Assembly: GCA_028280115.1 (NCBI GenBank)
Contig: JANQMJ010000028.1
Coordinates: forward strand, 1 to 36,891
DNA from: Parvularculaceae bacterium
Lineage (GTDB): Bacteria; Pseudomonadota; Alphaproteobacteria; Caulobacterales; Parvularculaceae
Direction: 5' to 3'
Length of the DNA: 36,891 nucleotides
A model generated the notes under the pieces. The model was not told where the DNA came from. It saw only the letters and a program-made list of their open reading frames with translations, and did not search any database. Of this stretch, positions 16,641-24,037 are shown piece by piece. The first letter of the stretch is position 1, and the number at the start of each line of letters is the position of its first letter. A program made the position numbers and the translations under genes.

Positions 16641-17084
16641 TACTGCAAAAACATGGTTAACAAGGACGCAGCGGACGCAGGCGCGACCGAGCGCGCTATT
16701 CCGACCACGATTCGGCTAGGGGGCTTGCAGGCGAATCGGCGGTTATGCTTCGTGTGGACCCAAAAGAGGCCGCAAGACGTAGAGATTTTAAACGATCGCT
16801 AGCTCTTTGGAGGGCGTCGCGTATGAAGGGCAGGCCTGCTGAGTATCTGGCCCGTAATGCGCAATTCCTTCGAGGCGAAGTGCGCCGACTTGTTCGCGCC
16901 GGATTTCGCCGCTAGCTTGTTCGCGTTCATTCTCATACCGAGCTTCACAGGCGCGCTTTGCTTGGCGCCAGGGCTGACGGCGAGGAGAGGCGACGCACGG
17001 CGCTGGCCGCAGCCGCAATCATGACGGCTTGCGGCGCACGCTGGGCAGGGCCTGAAGCTTTTTCGCCCGACGGGAGGCGCCGCG
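16641..17084. other. Intergenic region without a recognised gene
   Basis: About 440 bases separate the TolC-type gene (minus) from a small membrane protein (plus). The part next to TolC is AT-richer (TTGTTAACCATGTTTTTTGCAG on the minus strand, near 16650-16672) and may hold its promoter, though no good -10 box is seen. Open frames here do not resemble proteins and have poor starts. The right end carries a good Shine-Dalgarno (GGGAGG) for the next gene. Confidence 0.4.
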
Positions 17085-17492
17085 ATGCCTGACGACACGA
17101 TCGCTTTGTGGAGACTCTATTTACTGCGCGCCGCTTATCTTCTGATTGCGGCGGGGATGGGATCGCAGATCGTGCCGGTTTTCCTGGCGGGCGGACCATG
17201 GGAGTTCAGCGAAGGCGTCGTAAACGCCATGCTCCTCGCGCTGGTCGTTCTCTGCGTGCTTGGTTTGCGATACCCGCTGACAATGTTGCCCGTGCTGTTT
17301 TGGGAAATGGCATGGAAAGTTATCTGGCTGCTGTCGGTCGCGCTTCCGCAATCGCTGGAACCCGGCGGGATGGATGCTGAAACCGCGGAGACGGCATTCG
17401 CCTGCGCCCTGGCAGTCGTGATTGCGGCGGCGACGCCATGGGATTTTGTCTGGCGCCAATATGTCAAGGCTGCGGGCGATCGCTGGTTCTGA
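17085..17492 (+). CDS. Small four-helix membrane protein, unknown function
   Basis: This 135-residue protein has four predicted membrane helices: about 12-32 (YLLRAAYLLIAAGMGSQIV), 45-63 (VNAMLLALVVLCVLGL), 68-88 (LTMLPVLFWEMAWKVIWLLSV) and 108-124 (ALAVVIAAATPWDFV). The motifs 'LWRLYLLRAAYLLIA', 'GLRYPLTMLPVL' and the 'WRQYVKAAGDRW' ending match, as I recall, a conserved family of uncharacterised bacterial membrane proteins. A GGGAGG Shine-Dalgarno lies about 8 bases before the ATG, supporting this start. It stands alone between the T1SS locus and the accessory cassette. I know of no assigned function. Confidence 0.72.
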   Translation: MPDDTIALWRLYLLRAAYLLIAAGMGSQIVPVFLAGGPWEFSEGVVNAMLLALVVLCVLGLRYPLTMLPVLFWEMAWKVIWLLSVALPQSLEPGGMDAETAETAFACALAVVIAAATPWDFVWRQYVKAAGDRWF

Positions 17493-17496
17493 AAGA

Positions 17497-17521
17497 CAGC
17501 CCGTCTTCGCCTTCGGCTACG
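17497..17521 (+). repeat. 25-bp direct repeat, left copy
   Basis: Twenty-five bases starting CAGCCCGTCTTCGCC are identical to 18984-19008, in the same orientation and 1,487 bp away. The copies bracket the two minus-strand genes at 17627-18839. They could mark insertion of that cassette or be a dispersed genomic repeat; nothing resembling a transposase or integrase lies between them. Confidence 0.7.
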
Positions 17522-17626
17522 ATAAATCTGCTCAATCATTCGAATGAGTATCTAGTGTGCGCATATTGGGGCGAGCTTTTCGGGGATCATGCCAGCTCTG
17601 AAGCGTGCTTCACTCACTATCGGGCT

Positions 17627-18385
17627 TCAGAATTTCCCGTTGTTGTTTCTCCATTCGCTCCGGGGCGCGATTGGCGCCGCCGTGTTCCAGTGCTCCACTA
17701 TCTTGCCGTCTGCGATACGGAAGAGACTATATAAACCGGAATGTACCCCGTCCTTGCGCCCCTCGATCATGCAAAGAGCAAAGTTTCCTTCTCCAAGGAC
17801 GCGATGAACCTGCCAATACTCTAATCTGGCTGCGCCATGCTTTTCAGCTTTGAGCGCTGCTCGAAACGCCGCAACACCGTCAGCAAGTTCCGGGTCGTGC
17901 TGGATAAAATTATCGGCCATATACGTTTCGATCAGGTCTAGTCGCCGTTCAACCAATACCTGTTGCGCGAAGCCGCCAACCAGTTCCTTGTTGGCTTCTG
18001 TCTTATCCAGATCCGTAATCGCAGTTTCACCGTCCAACATCGTGCGGCCTGAAAGATTTGGCGGCTGTAACGGCTGGAGGTTGTCCCAATGTTCAACAGC
18101 TTTTCCGTTCTCGAAGCGAAAGACCTCAAACGCCGCTTCCACTTCGCTGAAGTCGTATTCGATATGGGCGAATACAAAATCCCCATCCTCGAAAACGCGC
18201 ATGAAAGTAACCCGCGGGTCGGTCTTGGCCAAACGCGCAAACAGCGCGGCAAGGCCGGGGCTCCCCTCATCTGTGCGCGGATTGTGTTGAATATATTTGG
18301 CTTCGTTTACAACAGTCGCGGCCTCCGGATCGCCGGTTTCAATCCCCTTGAGAAGCTTCATTATCAGTTCTTTTTTCGACATCAT
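17627..18385 (-). CDS. Two-domain SnoaL-like (NTF2-fold) protein
   Basis: This 252-residue protein is built of two successive NTF2-fold SnoaL-like domains. The first (about 8-120) has 'KYIQHNPRTDEGSPGLAALFARL' and 'VFRFENGKAVEHWDNLQP'. The second (about 130-245) has 'NFIQHDPELADGVAAFRAAL' and 'YSLFRIADGKIVEHWNTAAPI'. The paired 'YIQHNP/FIQHDP ... GKxVEHWD/N' motifs are the hallmark of predicted SnoaL-like aldol-condensation-type proteins. No substrate can be named. A Met-Met start offers two ATGs; AGGA lies about 10 bases before the first. It follows the small membrane protein gene on the same strand (64-base gap), perhaps as an operon. Base composition is visibly lower in GC than the housekeeping genes, which fits acquisition. 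Confidence 0.8.
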   Translation of the reverse strand: MMSKKELIMKLLKGIETGDPEAATVVNEAKYIQHNPRTDEGSPGLAALFARLAKTDPRVTFMRVFEDGDFVFAHIEYDFSEVEAAFEVFRFENGKAVEHWDNLQPLQPPNLSGRTMLDGETAITDLDKTEANKELVGGFAQQVLVERRLDLIETYMADNFIQHDPELADGVAAFRAALKAEKHGAARLEYWQVHRVLGEGNFALCMIEGRKDGVHSGLYSLFRIADGKIVEHWNTAAPIAPRSEWRNNNGKF

Positions 18386-18449
18386 GAGGCGCTTTTCCTA
18401 TTTGGGGGCCGAAATTAATTTTGGTGGTGAAAAAAACGGCTGAAAGCGC

Positions 18450-18839
18450 TTACCCCTCTCTTATGCGTTTCCATAAATACGCCAGAGCAGCCAGCGCCGG
18501 CAGGATCAACAAAGCCACGACCATTAAAACAACAGATTCCAATTCCGTCGCGTTCATTGTGAACACGGTCGCCGCGTCGACGATGTCGGTCACGCAGCGC
18601 GCAGCCAAACCCGCAAATAGGGCTGCGTGGCTGCGAAGCAATACAGCGACGACGATGACAAGCACGGCGGTCAAATTGCGGGTGACATAGGCCATGGTCG
18701 TATAGTTGAAGTCTGGCGGCGGGTTGAACAGCGTTGCCAGGGCAAAGCCCGAAACGATAACGACCTGAAGGCCGACTACGATCCAGAGCCATTTTGGCAG
18801 AAATTGTTCCGGCGATATCTTCGATGGCGCATTTTCCAC
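18450..18839 (-). CDS. Small membrane protein, unknown function
   Basis: This 129-residue protein has about four hydrophobic segments: 'WLWIVVGLQVVIVSGFALATLF' (18-39), 'NLTAVLVIVVAVLL' (54-67), 'AALFAGLAARCVTDIVDAATVF' (71-92) and 'VVLMVVALLILPALAALAYLW' (103-123). It starts with GTG, preceded by GAGGAGTAAGG, which is a convincing Shine-Dalgarno region. It lies 64 bases upstream of the SnoaL-like gene on the same strand, so the two are probably cotranscribed. I do not recognise the family; similar four-helix proteins are often found next to SnoaL or DoxX genes. Confidence 0.65.
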   Translation of the reverse strand: MENAPSKISPEQFLPKWLWIVVGLQVVIVSGFALATLFNPPPDFNYTTMAYVTRNLTAVLVIVVAVLLRSHAALFAGLAARCVTDIVDAATVFTMNATELESVVLMVVALLILPALAALAYLWKRIREG

Positions 18840-19149
18840 GATGCCTTACTCCTCTATCCTAAGCGCCCATCAACCAGTTAATCCTCGTTGTGGCGCATTG
18901 TGTTTTGCTTAATGCGCCCTACTGTTCGCAACAAGCTTTCTTGGGTTAAGCAAGCCAAACGGCTTGCCGGGCGAAGCATGTTTCAGCCCGTCTTCGCCTT
19001 CGGCTACGCCGGGCAGGTTTCTTACTAAGCTCGCTTCGCTCGCTAAGTTGCTTTAGGCTGGCGGGCCATGCGTGACAGAAACGCGAACTATTCGTTCGCT
19101 ATCGCGCTACGATAGAACGCCGCCGTGGTAGACCAAAACACTCGCTAAT
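18840..19149. other. Intergenic region with hairpins and repeat copy
   Basis: No gene is seen in these 310 bases. A perfect 8-bp stem (GGCGCATT at 18892-18899 with AATGCGCC at 18911-18918, 11-base loop) lies upstream of the small membrane protein gene. Further right are the second copy of the 25-bp direct repeat and a short GC palindrome (AGCTCGCTTCGCTCGCT region near 19030). The region looks like a scar of past insertions rather than a promoter. Confidence 0.45.
18984..19008 (+). repeat. 25-bp direct repeat, right copy
   Basis: Exact match to 17497-17521 in the same orientation. The match stops abruptly on both sides (preceded by TTT rather than AGA, followed by CCGGG rather than ATAAA), so the repeat unit itself seems to be about 25 bp. 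Confidence 0.7.
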
Positions 19150-20028
19150 CTACAGCACTGCCAATTCGCTCTTCAGAAAGTCGAATATCACACGGACTCG
19201 GCGATTTTTCATGACTTCGCGGTGTGCGACCAAATGCATTGGACTGATAATGGGGGACATGTCAGGCCACACCCGTTCCATGTCGGCGTCGGCATCGCCG
19301 ATGAGTTCGAGCGCCGTGACAACGCCCAGGCCGTGCCTGGCCATCGCCCATTGCACAAAGTGACTTTCCGCCCGGATTGGAAAGTTACTCTCAGTGAGGA
19401 CGAAGCCGAGCCGATTCAGGAACTGAAGGTATCCGCCGGAGTCATCGAAGCCGATGAAACGGTGTTCAGCAGGAGCCGAATGTCCGTACCGCTCAAGATA
19501 ATCTGAGGATGCGTAAAACCGGCTTGTGAGCTTGCAGACCTCCAGAGACGTGAGATCTGGCTGATCTGCGTGATGGGCCCGAAAGGCGATATCAGCCTCG
19601 CGCCGTTTCAGGTCGCTGGATTCATTCGAAGCGACCAGGACGATCTTTATGCCAGGCTCGATCGCCTGCAATCGTTGAATGATGGGCGGCATGATGTAAG
19701 CCGCAAAAAGTTCGCCTACGGATAGGGTGACTGTGCCTTCGACAGCTTGCGACTGTCCGGATGCGGCCAGCGAGAACTGCGCCGCCGCCTCAGCCACGCT
19801 CTGAGCATAGGTGACGAGGCCCTGACCACTCGGCGTCAGCGAGAGCCCGGATCCCACCCGCTCGAAGAGAGCGACGCCGATCTGGTGCTCAAGTGCTGAA
19901 ACCTGCCGCCCCAAGGTTGGTTGCGAAACCTTGAGAACTCGCGCCGCCGCCGAAAGAGAGCCTTCCTCGGCTGTGACCAGGAAGGCGCGAAGGTGGTTCC
20001 AGTTGAGGCTGATCGCATCCCAAGACAT
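19150..20028 (-). CDS. LysR-family transcriptional regulator
   Basis: This 292-residue protein has the LysR layout. An N-terminal winged helix-turn-helix (about 9-68: 'LNWNHLRAFLVTAEEGSLSAAARVLKVSQPTLGRQVSALE', cited as a region) is followed by a linker helix. A periplasmic-binding-like effector domain (about 95-290) begins near 'VEGTVTLSVGELFAAYIMPPII'. It is encoded divergently from a small DUF6326-type membrane protein, 107 bases away. In this arrangement a LysR regulator usually controls the divergent gene and itself. The effector is unknown. A ligand-domain resemblance to the AmpR/GcvA or other subgroup cannot be judged by eye. Confidence 0.92.
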   Translation of the reverse strand: MSWDAISLNWNHLRAFLVTAEEGSLSAAARVLKVSQPTLGRQVSALEHQIGVALFERVGSGLSLTPSGQGLVTYAQSVAEAAAQFSLAASGQSQAVEGTVTLSVGELFAAYIMPPIIQRLQAIEPGIKIVLVASNESSDLKRREADIAFRAHHADQPDLTSLEVCKLTSRFYASSDYLERYGHSAPAEHRFIGFDDSGGYLQFLNRLGFVLTESNFPIRAESHFVQWAMARHGLGVVTALELIGDADADMERVWPDMSPIISPMHLVAHREVMKNRRVRVIFDFLKSELAVL

Positions 20029-20135
20029 TCATTTATGAATAGATTTTCTGCAAAATTTGTCAATTGCCATGCGTTTTTGAAAATGCTGAGGTGCTGATCT
20101 GTCCACCAATGAAGCAATGAGGATGAGGTCCTTTC
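20027..20135. promoter_or_regulatory. Divergent LysR/DUF6326 control region with palindrome
   Basis: The stretch between the LysR start and the DUF6326-type gene is AT-rich. ATTCAT-TT-ATGAAT at 20027-20040 is a short inverted repeat that overlaps the LysR start codon, a position suited to autorepression. LysR boxes typically follow a T-N11-A pattern inside such dyads. Whether this dyad is the operator is not shown. Confidence 0.35.
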
Positions 20136-20558
20136 ATGGCGAGGAAGGTTTTGGAAAATGCTCCCATCCCGATACAGATCAAACTTTCCTTGCTGTGGGC
20201 CTCTCTGATGTCCCTCTATATCTACAATGATTACCTCGTGCTCTATATGCCGGGCATGATCGAGATGATGTCAGTTGGATCATTGGGTCCTCTTGGAGAT
20301 GTAACAGACTTGAAAATGGTACTAGTGGCGATTGTAATGGCGACACCCGCCAGCATGGTCTTTCTTTCTTCGATCCTGCCCGCCTCGCTCAGCCGATCGC
20401 TGAACCTGATTTTGGGACCCATTTATCTCGTCATGGCGTGCCTGACCCTGATCGGGTCGCCGGCCTTCTACAAGCTGATCGTCGGCTTCCAGATTATTGC
20501 CATCTCGCTCATTTTCTGGCTCGCCCTTCGCTGGCCGAAACACACAGCTGAGACGTAG
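20136..20558 (+). CDS. DUF6326-type small membrane protein
   Basis: This 140-residue protein has four membrane helices, at about 15-38 ('KLSLLWASLMSLYIYNDYLV'), 62-82 ('LVAIVMATPASMVFLSSILP'), 88-108 ('LNLILGPIYLVMACLTLIG') and 112-132 ('YKLIVGFQIIAISLIFWLAL'). The 'IKLSLLWASLMSLYIYNDYLVLYMPG' opening (given as a region) is characteristic of the DUF6326 family as I know it; no function is established. GAGG lies about 14 bases before the ATG, a weak ribosome site. Divergent from the LysR regulator, which probably controls it. Confidence 0.75.
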   Translation: MARKVLENAPIPIQIKLSLLWASLMSLYIYNDYLVLYMPGMIEMMSVGSLGPLGDVTDLKMVLVAIVMATPASMVFLSSILPASLSRSLNLILGPIYLVMACLTLIGSPAFYKLIVGFQIIAISLIFWLALRWPKHTAET

Positions 20559-20677
20559 GCGAAAGTCGTATTGAACGCTGTTTTTTGCCGCAAAAAAACC
20601 ACCCGGGGAATGTCGCGTTTTGGCCACGAACAGCCGTTCCGGAAAGCCGCGCGAAGCAGCATCGTGCAATAGAGTAG

Positions 20678-20706
20678 TGGCGGAGGGGGAGGGATTCGAA
20701 CCCCCG
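20678..20706 (-). pseudogene. 3' fragment of tRNA-Ser
   Basis: These 29 bases repeat exactly the TpsiC arm, acceptor 3' strand, discriminator and CCA end of the intact tRNA-Ser 114 bp away, in the same orientation. The match ends at the start of the T-arm, where a GC palindrome begins. It could be the remnant of a tandem tRNA copy or an attachment-site-like duplication. It cannot give a functional tRNA. Confidence 0.75.
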
Positions 20707-20742
20707 CGCGCGAAGGCGCGCGAATCTTATGACGGGGGTTCG
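20697..20742. repeat. Nested palindrome next to the tRNA fragment
   Basis: Outer arms CGAACCCCCG (20697-20706) and CGGGGGTTCG (20733-20742) are perfect inverted copies. Inside lies a second perfect hairpin, CGCGCGC-GAAG-GCGCGCG (20705-20722). The left outer arm is part of the tRNA fragment's T-arm, so the right arm is an extra inverted T-arm sequence. The inner hairpin matches the palindrome at 68-84 in inverted orientation. Confidence 0.6.
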
Positions 20743-20791
20743 AGCGTCCCGGATGCGGATCCGGTCCCGCTTGTCCCGCAATTGTTGCAAA

Positions 20792-20879
20792 TGGCGGAGG
20801 GGGAGGGATTCGAACCCCCGGGACCTTGCGGCCCAACGGTTTTCAAGACCGCCGCATTCGACCACTCTGCCACCCCTCC
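20792..20879 (-). tRNA. tRNA-Ser (anticodon UGA)
   Basis: On the minus strand the 88 bases fold as a class II tRNA. The acceptor GGAGGGG pairs with CCCCTCC, followed by discriminator G and an encoded CCA. The D-arm is GCAGAGTGGTCGAATGC. The anticodon arm GCGGT-CTTGAAA-ACCGT carries anticodon TGA. The long variable arm is GGGCC-GCAA-GGTCC, and the T-loop is TTCGAAT. It reads the UCA family of serine codons. It lies upstream of rlpA in the opposite orientation, a neighbourhood common in alphaproteobacteria. Confidence 0.95.
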
Positions 20880-20953
20880 AGGGGATGGCTGCATCTAGCG
20901 TTTCGATCGGACATTCGCAACTTTGACGGTCCAAGGGAGCGGTCGAACAAACC

Positions 20954-20977
20954 AAAAAATAGCGCGCATTCGCGCGC
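20954..20977 (-). terminator. Intrinsic terminator after the 5' tRNA fragment
   Basis: On the minus strand GCGCGC-GAAT-GCGCGC is followed by TATTTTTT, a textbook rho-independent layout. It begins right after the 5' tRNA-Ser fragment and lies upstream of the intact tRNA-Ser in the same direction. The stem is also the third member of the dispersed GC palindrome family. Confidence 0.55.
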
Positions 20978-20980
20978 GGG

Positions 20981-21001
20981 CGACCACTCTGCCACCCCTC
21001 C
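20981..21001 (-). pseudogene. 5' fragment of tRNA-Ser
   Basis: Twenty-one bases duplicate exactly the acceptor 5' strand and most of the D-arm of the intact tRNA-Ser (20859-20879), in the same orientation. The match breaks off inside the D-loop, where a GC palindrome and T-run follow. Together with the 3' fragment on the other side, the intact gene is framed by pieces of itself. Confidence 0.75.
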
Positions 21002-21150
21002 GCGGGGCGTGCGGCGCACGCCAAGAAATAGCGGCGCTCGGTGAAATAACAAGCAAATCCCCTTGGCCCGCACTCCAGCCCGGATATTAACGATGAATTA
21101 ACCTGCGATGGATTGGTGTTCCCAGGTCATTTTCCGGGTGAGGGATCGTC

Positions 21151-22059
21151 GTGATCGATGCTTGGCGCGCCAGCGCGCTCGCTTTACTGATGCTCTTTGC
21201 GCTTGCGGCCTGCGCGACGCCACAGCGGACCGCCGAGCCTGCGCCGCGCTACAAGGTCGGCAATCCTTACAAGGTCAACGGGCGCTGGTACCGTCCCAAG
21301 GCCGATCCCAATTACGACGAAATCGGCGTTGCTTCCTGGTACGGCGGCAAATTCCACGGCCGTCTGACGGCCAATGGCGAGATCTTCGACAAGAACTTGC
21401 TCACGGCCGCGCACACCACATTGCCGATGCCCTCGCTGGTGGAAGTGAAAAATCTCGAAAACGGGCGCAAGATCATGGTCCGGGTCAACGACCGCGGACC
21501 CTTCGCCCGGGGCCGCATCATCGATCTTTCCCAGGCGGCGGCCAGGCGTTTGGGTTTCGACCGTCAGGGCCTGGCGAGGGTGCGGGTGCGCTATGCCGGC
21601 CCGGCGCCGCTGCCCAGATCGGGAAGCAGGAAACCGCCCGCGCCGGAAATCATGGTCGCCCAAGCGTCCAAGCAGGCGTCCAGGCAGGCGCCCCAGCAGG
21701 CGGACATGGGCGATGTCGGCGAACTGATAAAAACCCTTGGCGGCGATACCGCTGCAGCCGATGCCGCGCCGCCCGCTCCCTCGATCGCGCCCGCGCCCGT
21801 AGCAGCGGCGCAGGAGACCCAGGCGCTCTACGCGGTTCGCGTCGCCGCGCTGTGGAGCCTTGATTATATCGATACCCTACGCGGCAAGCTTAGCGCCGTC
21901 GGTCCCTTGCGGCTTTCACGGATCGAGACCCCCGCCGGGGAGGCCTTTTACCGGGTCAATATGGGCCCCTACGCCGATCGGGCGGAAGCGGCGCGACGCT
22001 TGGAAGCGGTGCGCGAAGCGGGTTATGCTGACGCCGCGCTTGTCACGATAACGCCCTGA
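21151..22059 (+). CDS. rlpA: RlpA-like septal ring lytic transglycosylase lipoprotein
   Basis: This 302-residue lipoprotein is predicted to cleave denuded peptidoglycan strands at division sites. The signal 'ALALLMLFALAAC' ends in an LAAC lipobox (Cys near residue 20). The RlpA double-psi beta-barrel (about 45-150) carries the family motifs 'GVASWYGGKFHGRLTANGE', 'TAAHTTLPMPSLVEV' and 'VRVNDRGPFARGRIIDLS', including the conserved Asp and His positions. A Gln/Ala/Pro-rich linker leads to a C-terminal SPOR domain (about 225-300, 'ALYAVRVAAL...FYRVNMGPYADRAEA'), which binds septal glycan. The start is GTG with GAGGG 8-10 bases upstream. It is the first gene of the plus-strand envelope run. Confidence 0.93.
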   Translation: MIDAWRASALALLMLFALAACATPQRTAEPAPRYKVGNPYKVNGRWYRPKADPNYDEIGVASWYGGKFHGRLTANGEIFDKNLLTAAHTTLPMPSLVEVKNLENGRKIMVRVNDRGPFARGRIIDLSQAAARRLGFDRQGLARVRVRYAGPAPLPRSGSRKPPAPEIMVAQASKQASRQAPQQADMGDVGELIKTLGGDTAAADAAPPAPSIAPAPVAAAQETQALYAVRVAALWSLDYIDTLRGKLSAVGPLRLSRIETPAGEAFYRVNMGPYADRAEAARRLEAVREAGYADAALVTITP

Positions 22060-22154
22060 ACCGGCCCTTGTGTCGACGCCGGGGGATGGTCTTTGCGGCT
22101 GGGCGCAGCATCGCCGTGGGAAGAAATGGCGTGGGAAGAAATAAGGAGCCGTTC

Positions 22155-23330
22155 GTGCAGTTGTTGAAGTATGGCGCCGCTCTGGGCGCCGCCTGGCTTG
22201 TCAGTCTTAGCGCGGCGTTCGCCCAGATCGCCACCGATGCGGAATACGCCATCCTCATGGATTATCGGACCGGCGCGACGCTGTTCGCCAAGAACGCGCG
22301 CGCGCCGACGGTGCCGGCGTCAATGTCGAAACTCATGACCGTCGCAATCGTTTTCGAAAAGCTGAAAGACGGCTCGCTCAAGCTTACGGACGAATTCGAC
22401 GTCAGCGAAAAGGCCTGGCGTCAGGGCGCGGACGGCACGGAATCGAAAATGTGGGTGCGCGTCGATACGAAAATCCCGCTTGAGGATCTGTTGCGCGGGA
22501 TCATCGTTCAGTCCGGCAATGACGCCTGCATTGTCATCGCCGAAAACATTTCCGGGTCTGAAGAAGCCTTTGCGGAATTGATGAACGCCAAGGCGCGCGA
22601 GTGGGGACTGAACGATTCCACTTTCGTCAATTCCCACGGCATGCCCCATCCCGATCATAAGATGAGCATGCGCGACATCGCCCTGCTGGCGCGCAAGATC
22701 ATCAGCGAATATGGCGATTATTATTCCATATTCTCCGAACGCGTTTTTACCTGGGAAAGGATCCGCCAGGAAAACCGCAATCCGCTGCTCGACACGTTTC
22801 AAGGCGCGGACGGGCTCAAGACCGGTCATACGCAAGAATCCGGCTATGGCCTTGCGGGCTCCGCCGTCAGAAACGGCGAGCGCCGCATCCTGATCGTCAA
22901 CGGCATTGAGAGCGAACGCCAGCGCGCGACGGAAACGGCGCGGCTGATGCGCATCGCTTTCGACGACTTCGCGACCAAGGTGTTTTATCAGCCCGGCGAC
23001 ATTGTCGGCGAAGCCCAGGTGTTCAAGGGCAAGCAAAAAACCGTGCCGCTGATCGCCGCCGACGAAGTCTCGATGATCGTCCATCGTTCGACCCTTAACG
23101 ATGTCAAGGCCACCGTCATCTATCGCGGGCCGGTCGCCGCGCCGGTGCGCGAAAACCAGCAGATCGGCGTTCTGCGGGTCGAGGTCGAGAACGGTCCGTT
23201 CAAGGAATATCCGCTCTATGCCGGTCGCGGCGTCGGCGAGGCCGGCGTCTTCGGCAAGATCGCGCTGGCGGCGAAAACCTTGCTCGCCAAGCCGGAGCCG
23301 GTCGAGACCGACGCTGAAACGGTTCAATGA
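22155..23330 (+). CDS. D-alanyl-D-alanine carboxypeptidase (PBP5/6 type)
   Basis: This serine DD-carboxypeptidase trims the terminal D-Ala of peptidoglycan stem peptides in the periplasm. The S11-family motifs are all present: SxxK as 'PASMSKLMT', SxN as 'QSGNDA' and KTG as 'GLKTGHTQESGYGLAG'. A C-terminal PBP5-like beta domain follows ('VSMIVHRSTLNDVKATVIYRG', cited as a region). I place the start at the GTG at 22155. AAGGAG lies 7 bases upstream, and the product then starts directly with a signal peptide (QLLKYGAALGAAWLVSLSAAFAQ, cited as a region). The frame is open back to a TTG at 22068, but the extra 29 residues are Arg/Gly-rich and spoil the signal. The length is then 391 residues. The stop overlaps the next gene's start (ATGA). 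Confidence 0.93.
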   Translation: MQLLKYGAALGAAWLVSLSAAFAQIATDAEYAILMDYRTGATLFAKNARAPTVPASMSKLMTVAIVFEKLKDGSLKLTDEFDVSEKAWRQGADGTESKMWVRVDTKIPLEDLLRGIIVQSGNDACIVIAENISGSEEAFAELMNAKAREWGLNDSTFVNSHGMPHPDHKMSMRDIALLARKIISEYGDYYSIFSERVFTWERIRQENRNPLLDTFQGADGLKTGHTQESGYGLAGSAVRNGERRILIVNGIESERQRATETARLMRIAFDDFATKVFYQPGDIVGEAQVFKGKQKTVPLIAADEVSMIVHRSTLNDVKATVIYRGPVAAPVRENQQIGVLRVEVENGPFKEYPLYAGRGVGEAGVFGKIALAAKTLLAKPEPVETDAETVQ

Positions 23331-23995
23331 CCGGGGCGCGGCCGTCAGGATCAAGTGCGCGCAAAGGCGTTTTCATCAGCTTTGAAGGCGGCGACGGGGT
23401 CGGCAAGTCGACGCAGATCGAAAAACTGGCGAGCGTGTTGTGCGCCGCCGGGCGCGACGTTGTCGTTACGCGCGAGCCCGGCGGATCGACAGGCGCCGAA
23501 GCGATCCGCACCTTGCTCGTCACCGGCGACAAGGATCGCTGGTCGCCGGAAACCGAAGCGTTGTTGATGTTCGCCGCGCGGCGCGATCATCTTGAAAAAA
23601 CCATCCTGCCGGCGCTTGAACGCGGCGCCGTGGTGATCACCGACCGGTTTGCCGATTCCTCCATGGCCTATCAGGGCCATGCGGGCGGGCTCGGCGCGCA
23701 GGCGGTCGATGCGCTTTATGATTTCGTGGTCGGCGATAATGGGCCCGATCTCACCATCATTCTCGACGCGCCGGCCAAACAAGCGCTCGCCCGGGCGTCG
23801 TCGGATCGGGCCGAAACCCGGTTTGAAGAAAAAGGCGGGGCATTTCAGGAACGCGTGCGCCAGGCATTTTTGGACATCGCCAAGGAAGCGCCGGCGCGCT
23901 GCGTCGTGATCGATTCCCGCGCGCCGGTGGACGACGTCGCCGCCCAGGTCGAAAGCGCGGTGCGCGGGCGGTTTCCCGATCTCTTTCAAGGCTGA
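23327..23995 (+). CDS. tmk: Thymidylate kinase
   Basis: This 222-residue enzyme phosphorylates dTMP to dTDP for DNA synthesis. The P-loop 'FEGGDGVGKSTQIEKL' lies near residue 18. The dTMP-binding 'TREPGGSTGAEAIR', the DR(Y/F) motif as 'VITDRFADSSMAYQG' and the lid region 'RASSDRAETRFEEKGGAFQERVRQ' (cited as a region) are all in place. Its ATG overlaps the stop of the carboxypeptidase gene, indicating translational coupling. Length and motifs are normal. Confidence 0.96.
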   Translation: MTGARPSGSSARKGVFISFEGGDGVGKSTQIEKLASVLCAAGRDVVVTREPGGSTGAEAIRTLLVTGDKDRWSPETEALLMFAARRDHLEKTILPALERGAVVITDRFADSSMAYQGHAGGLGAQAVDALYDFVVGDNGPDLTIILDAPAKQALARASSDRAETRFEEKGGAFQERVRQAFLDIAKEAPARCVVIDSRAPVDDVAAQVESAVRGRFPDLFQG

Positions 23996-24037
23996 CGCGG
24001 CTTCCGTTGGCCGGGCAAACCGCCTAAACCAAACCCC

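Noticed and set aside
16799..17098. Minus-strand frame of 99 codons upstream of the small membrane protein
   Set aside because: Overlaps the ribosome site of a better gene, mixed Ser/Arg/Pro-rich product without recognisable features, and competing frames of similar length.
20678..20820. Direct repeat of the tRNA 3' end as attL/attR of a genomic island
   Set aside because: The copies are only 114 bp apart, no integrase is seen anywhere in the window, and a 5' fragment exists on the other side, which site-specific integration would not produce.
22068..22154. TTG at 22068 as start of the DD-carboxypeptidase
   Set aside because: It adds a charged 29-residue stretch before the signal peptide and lacks a ribosome site, whereas the GTG at 22155 has AAGGAG at good spacing.
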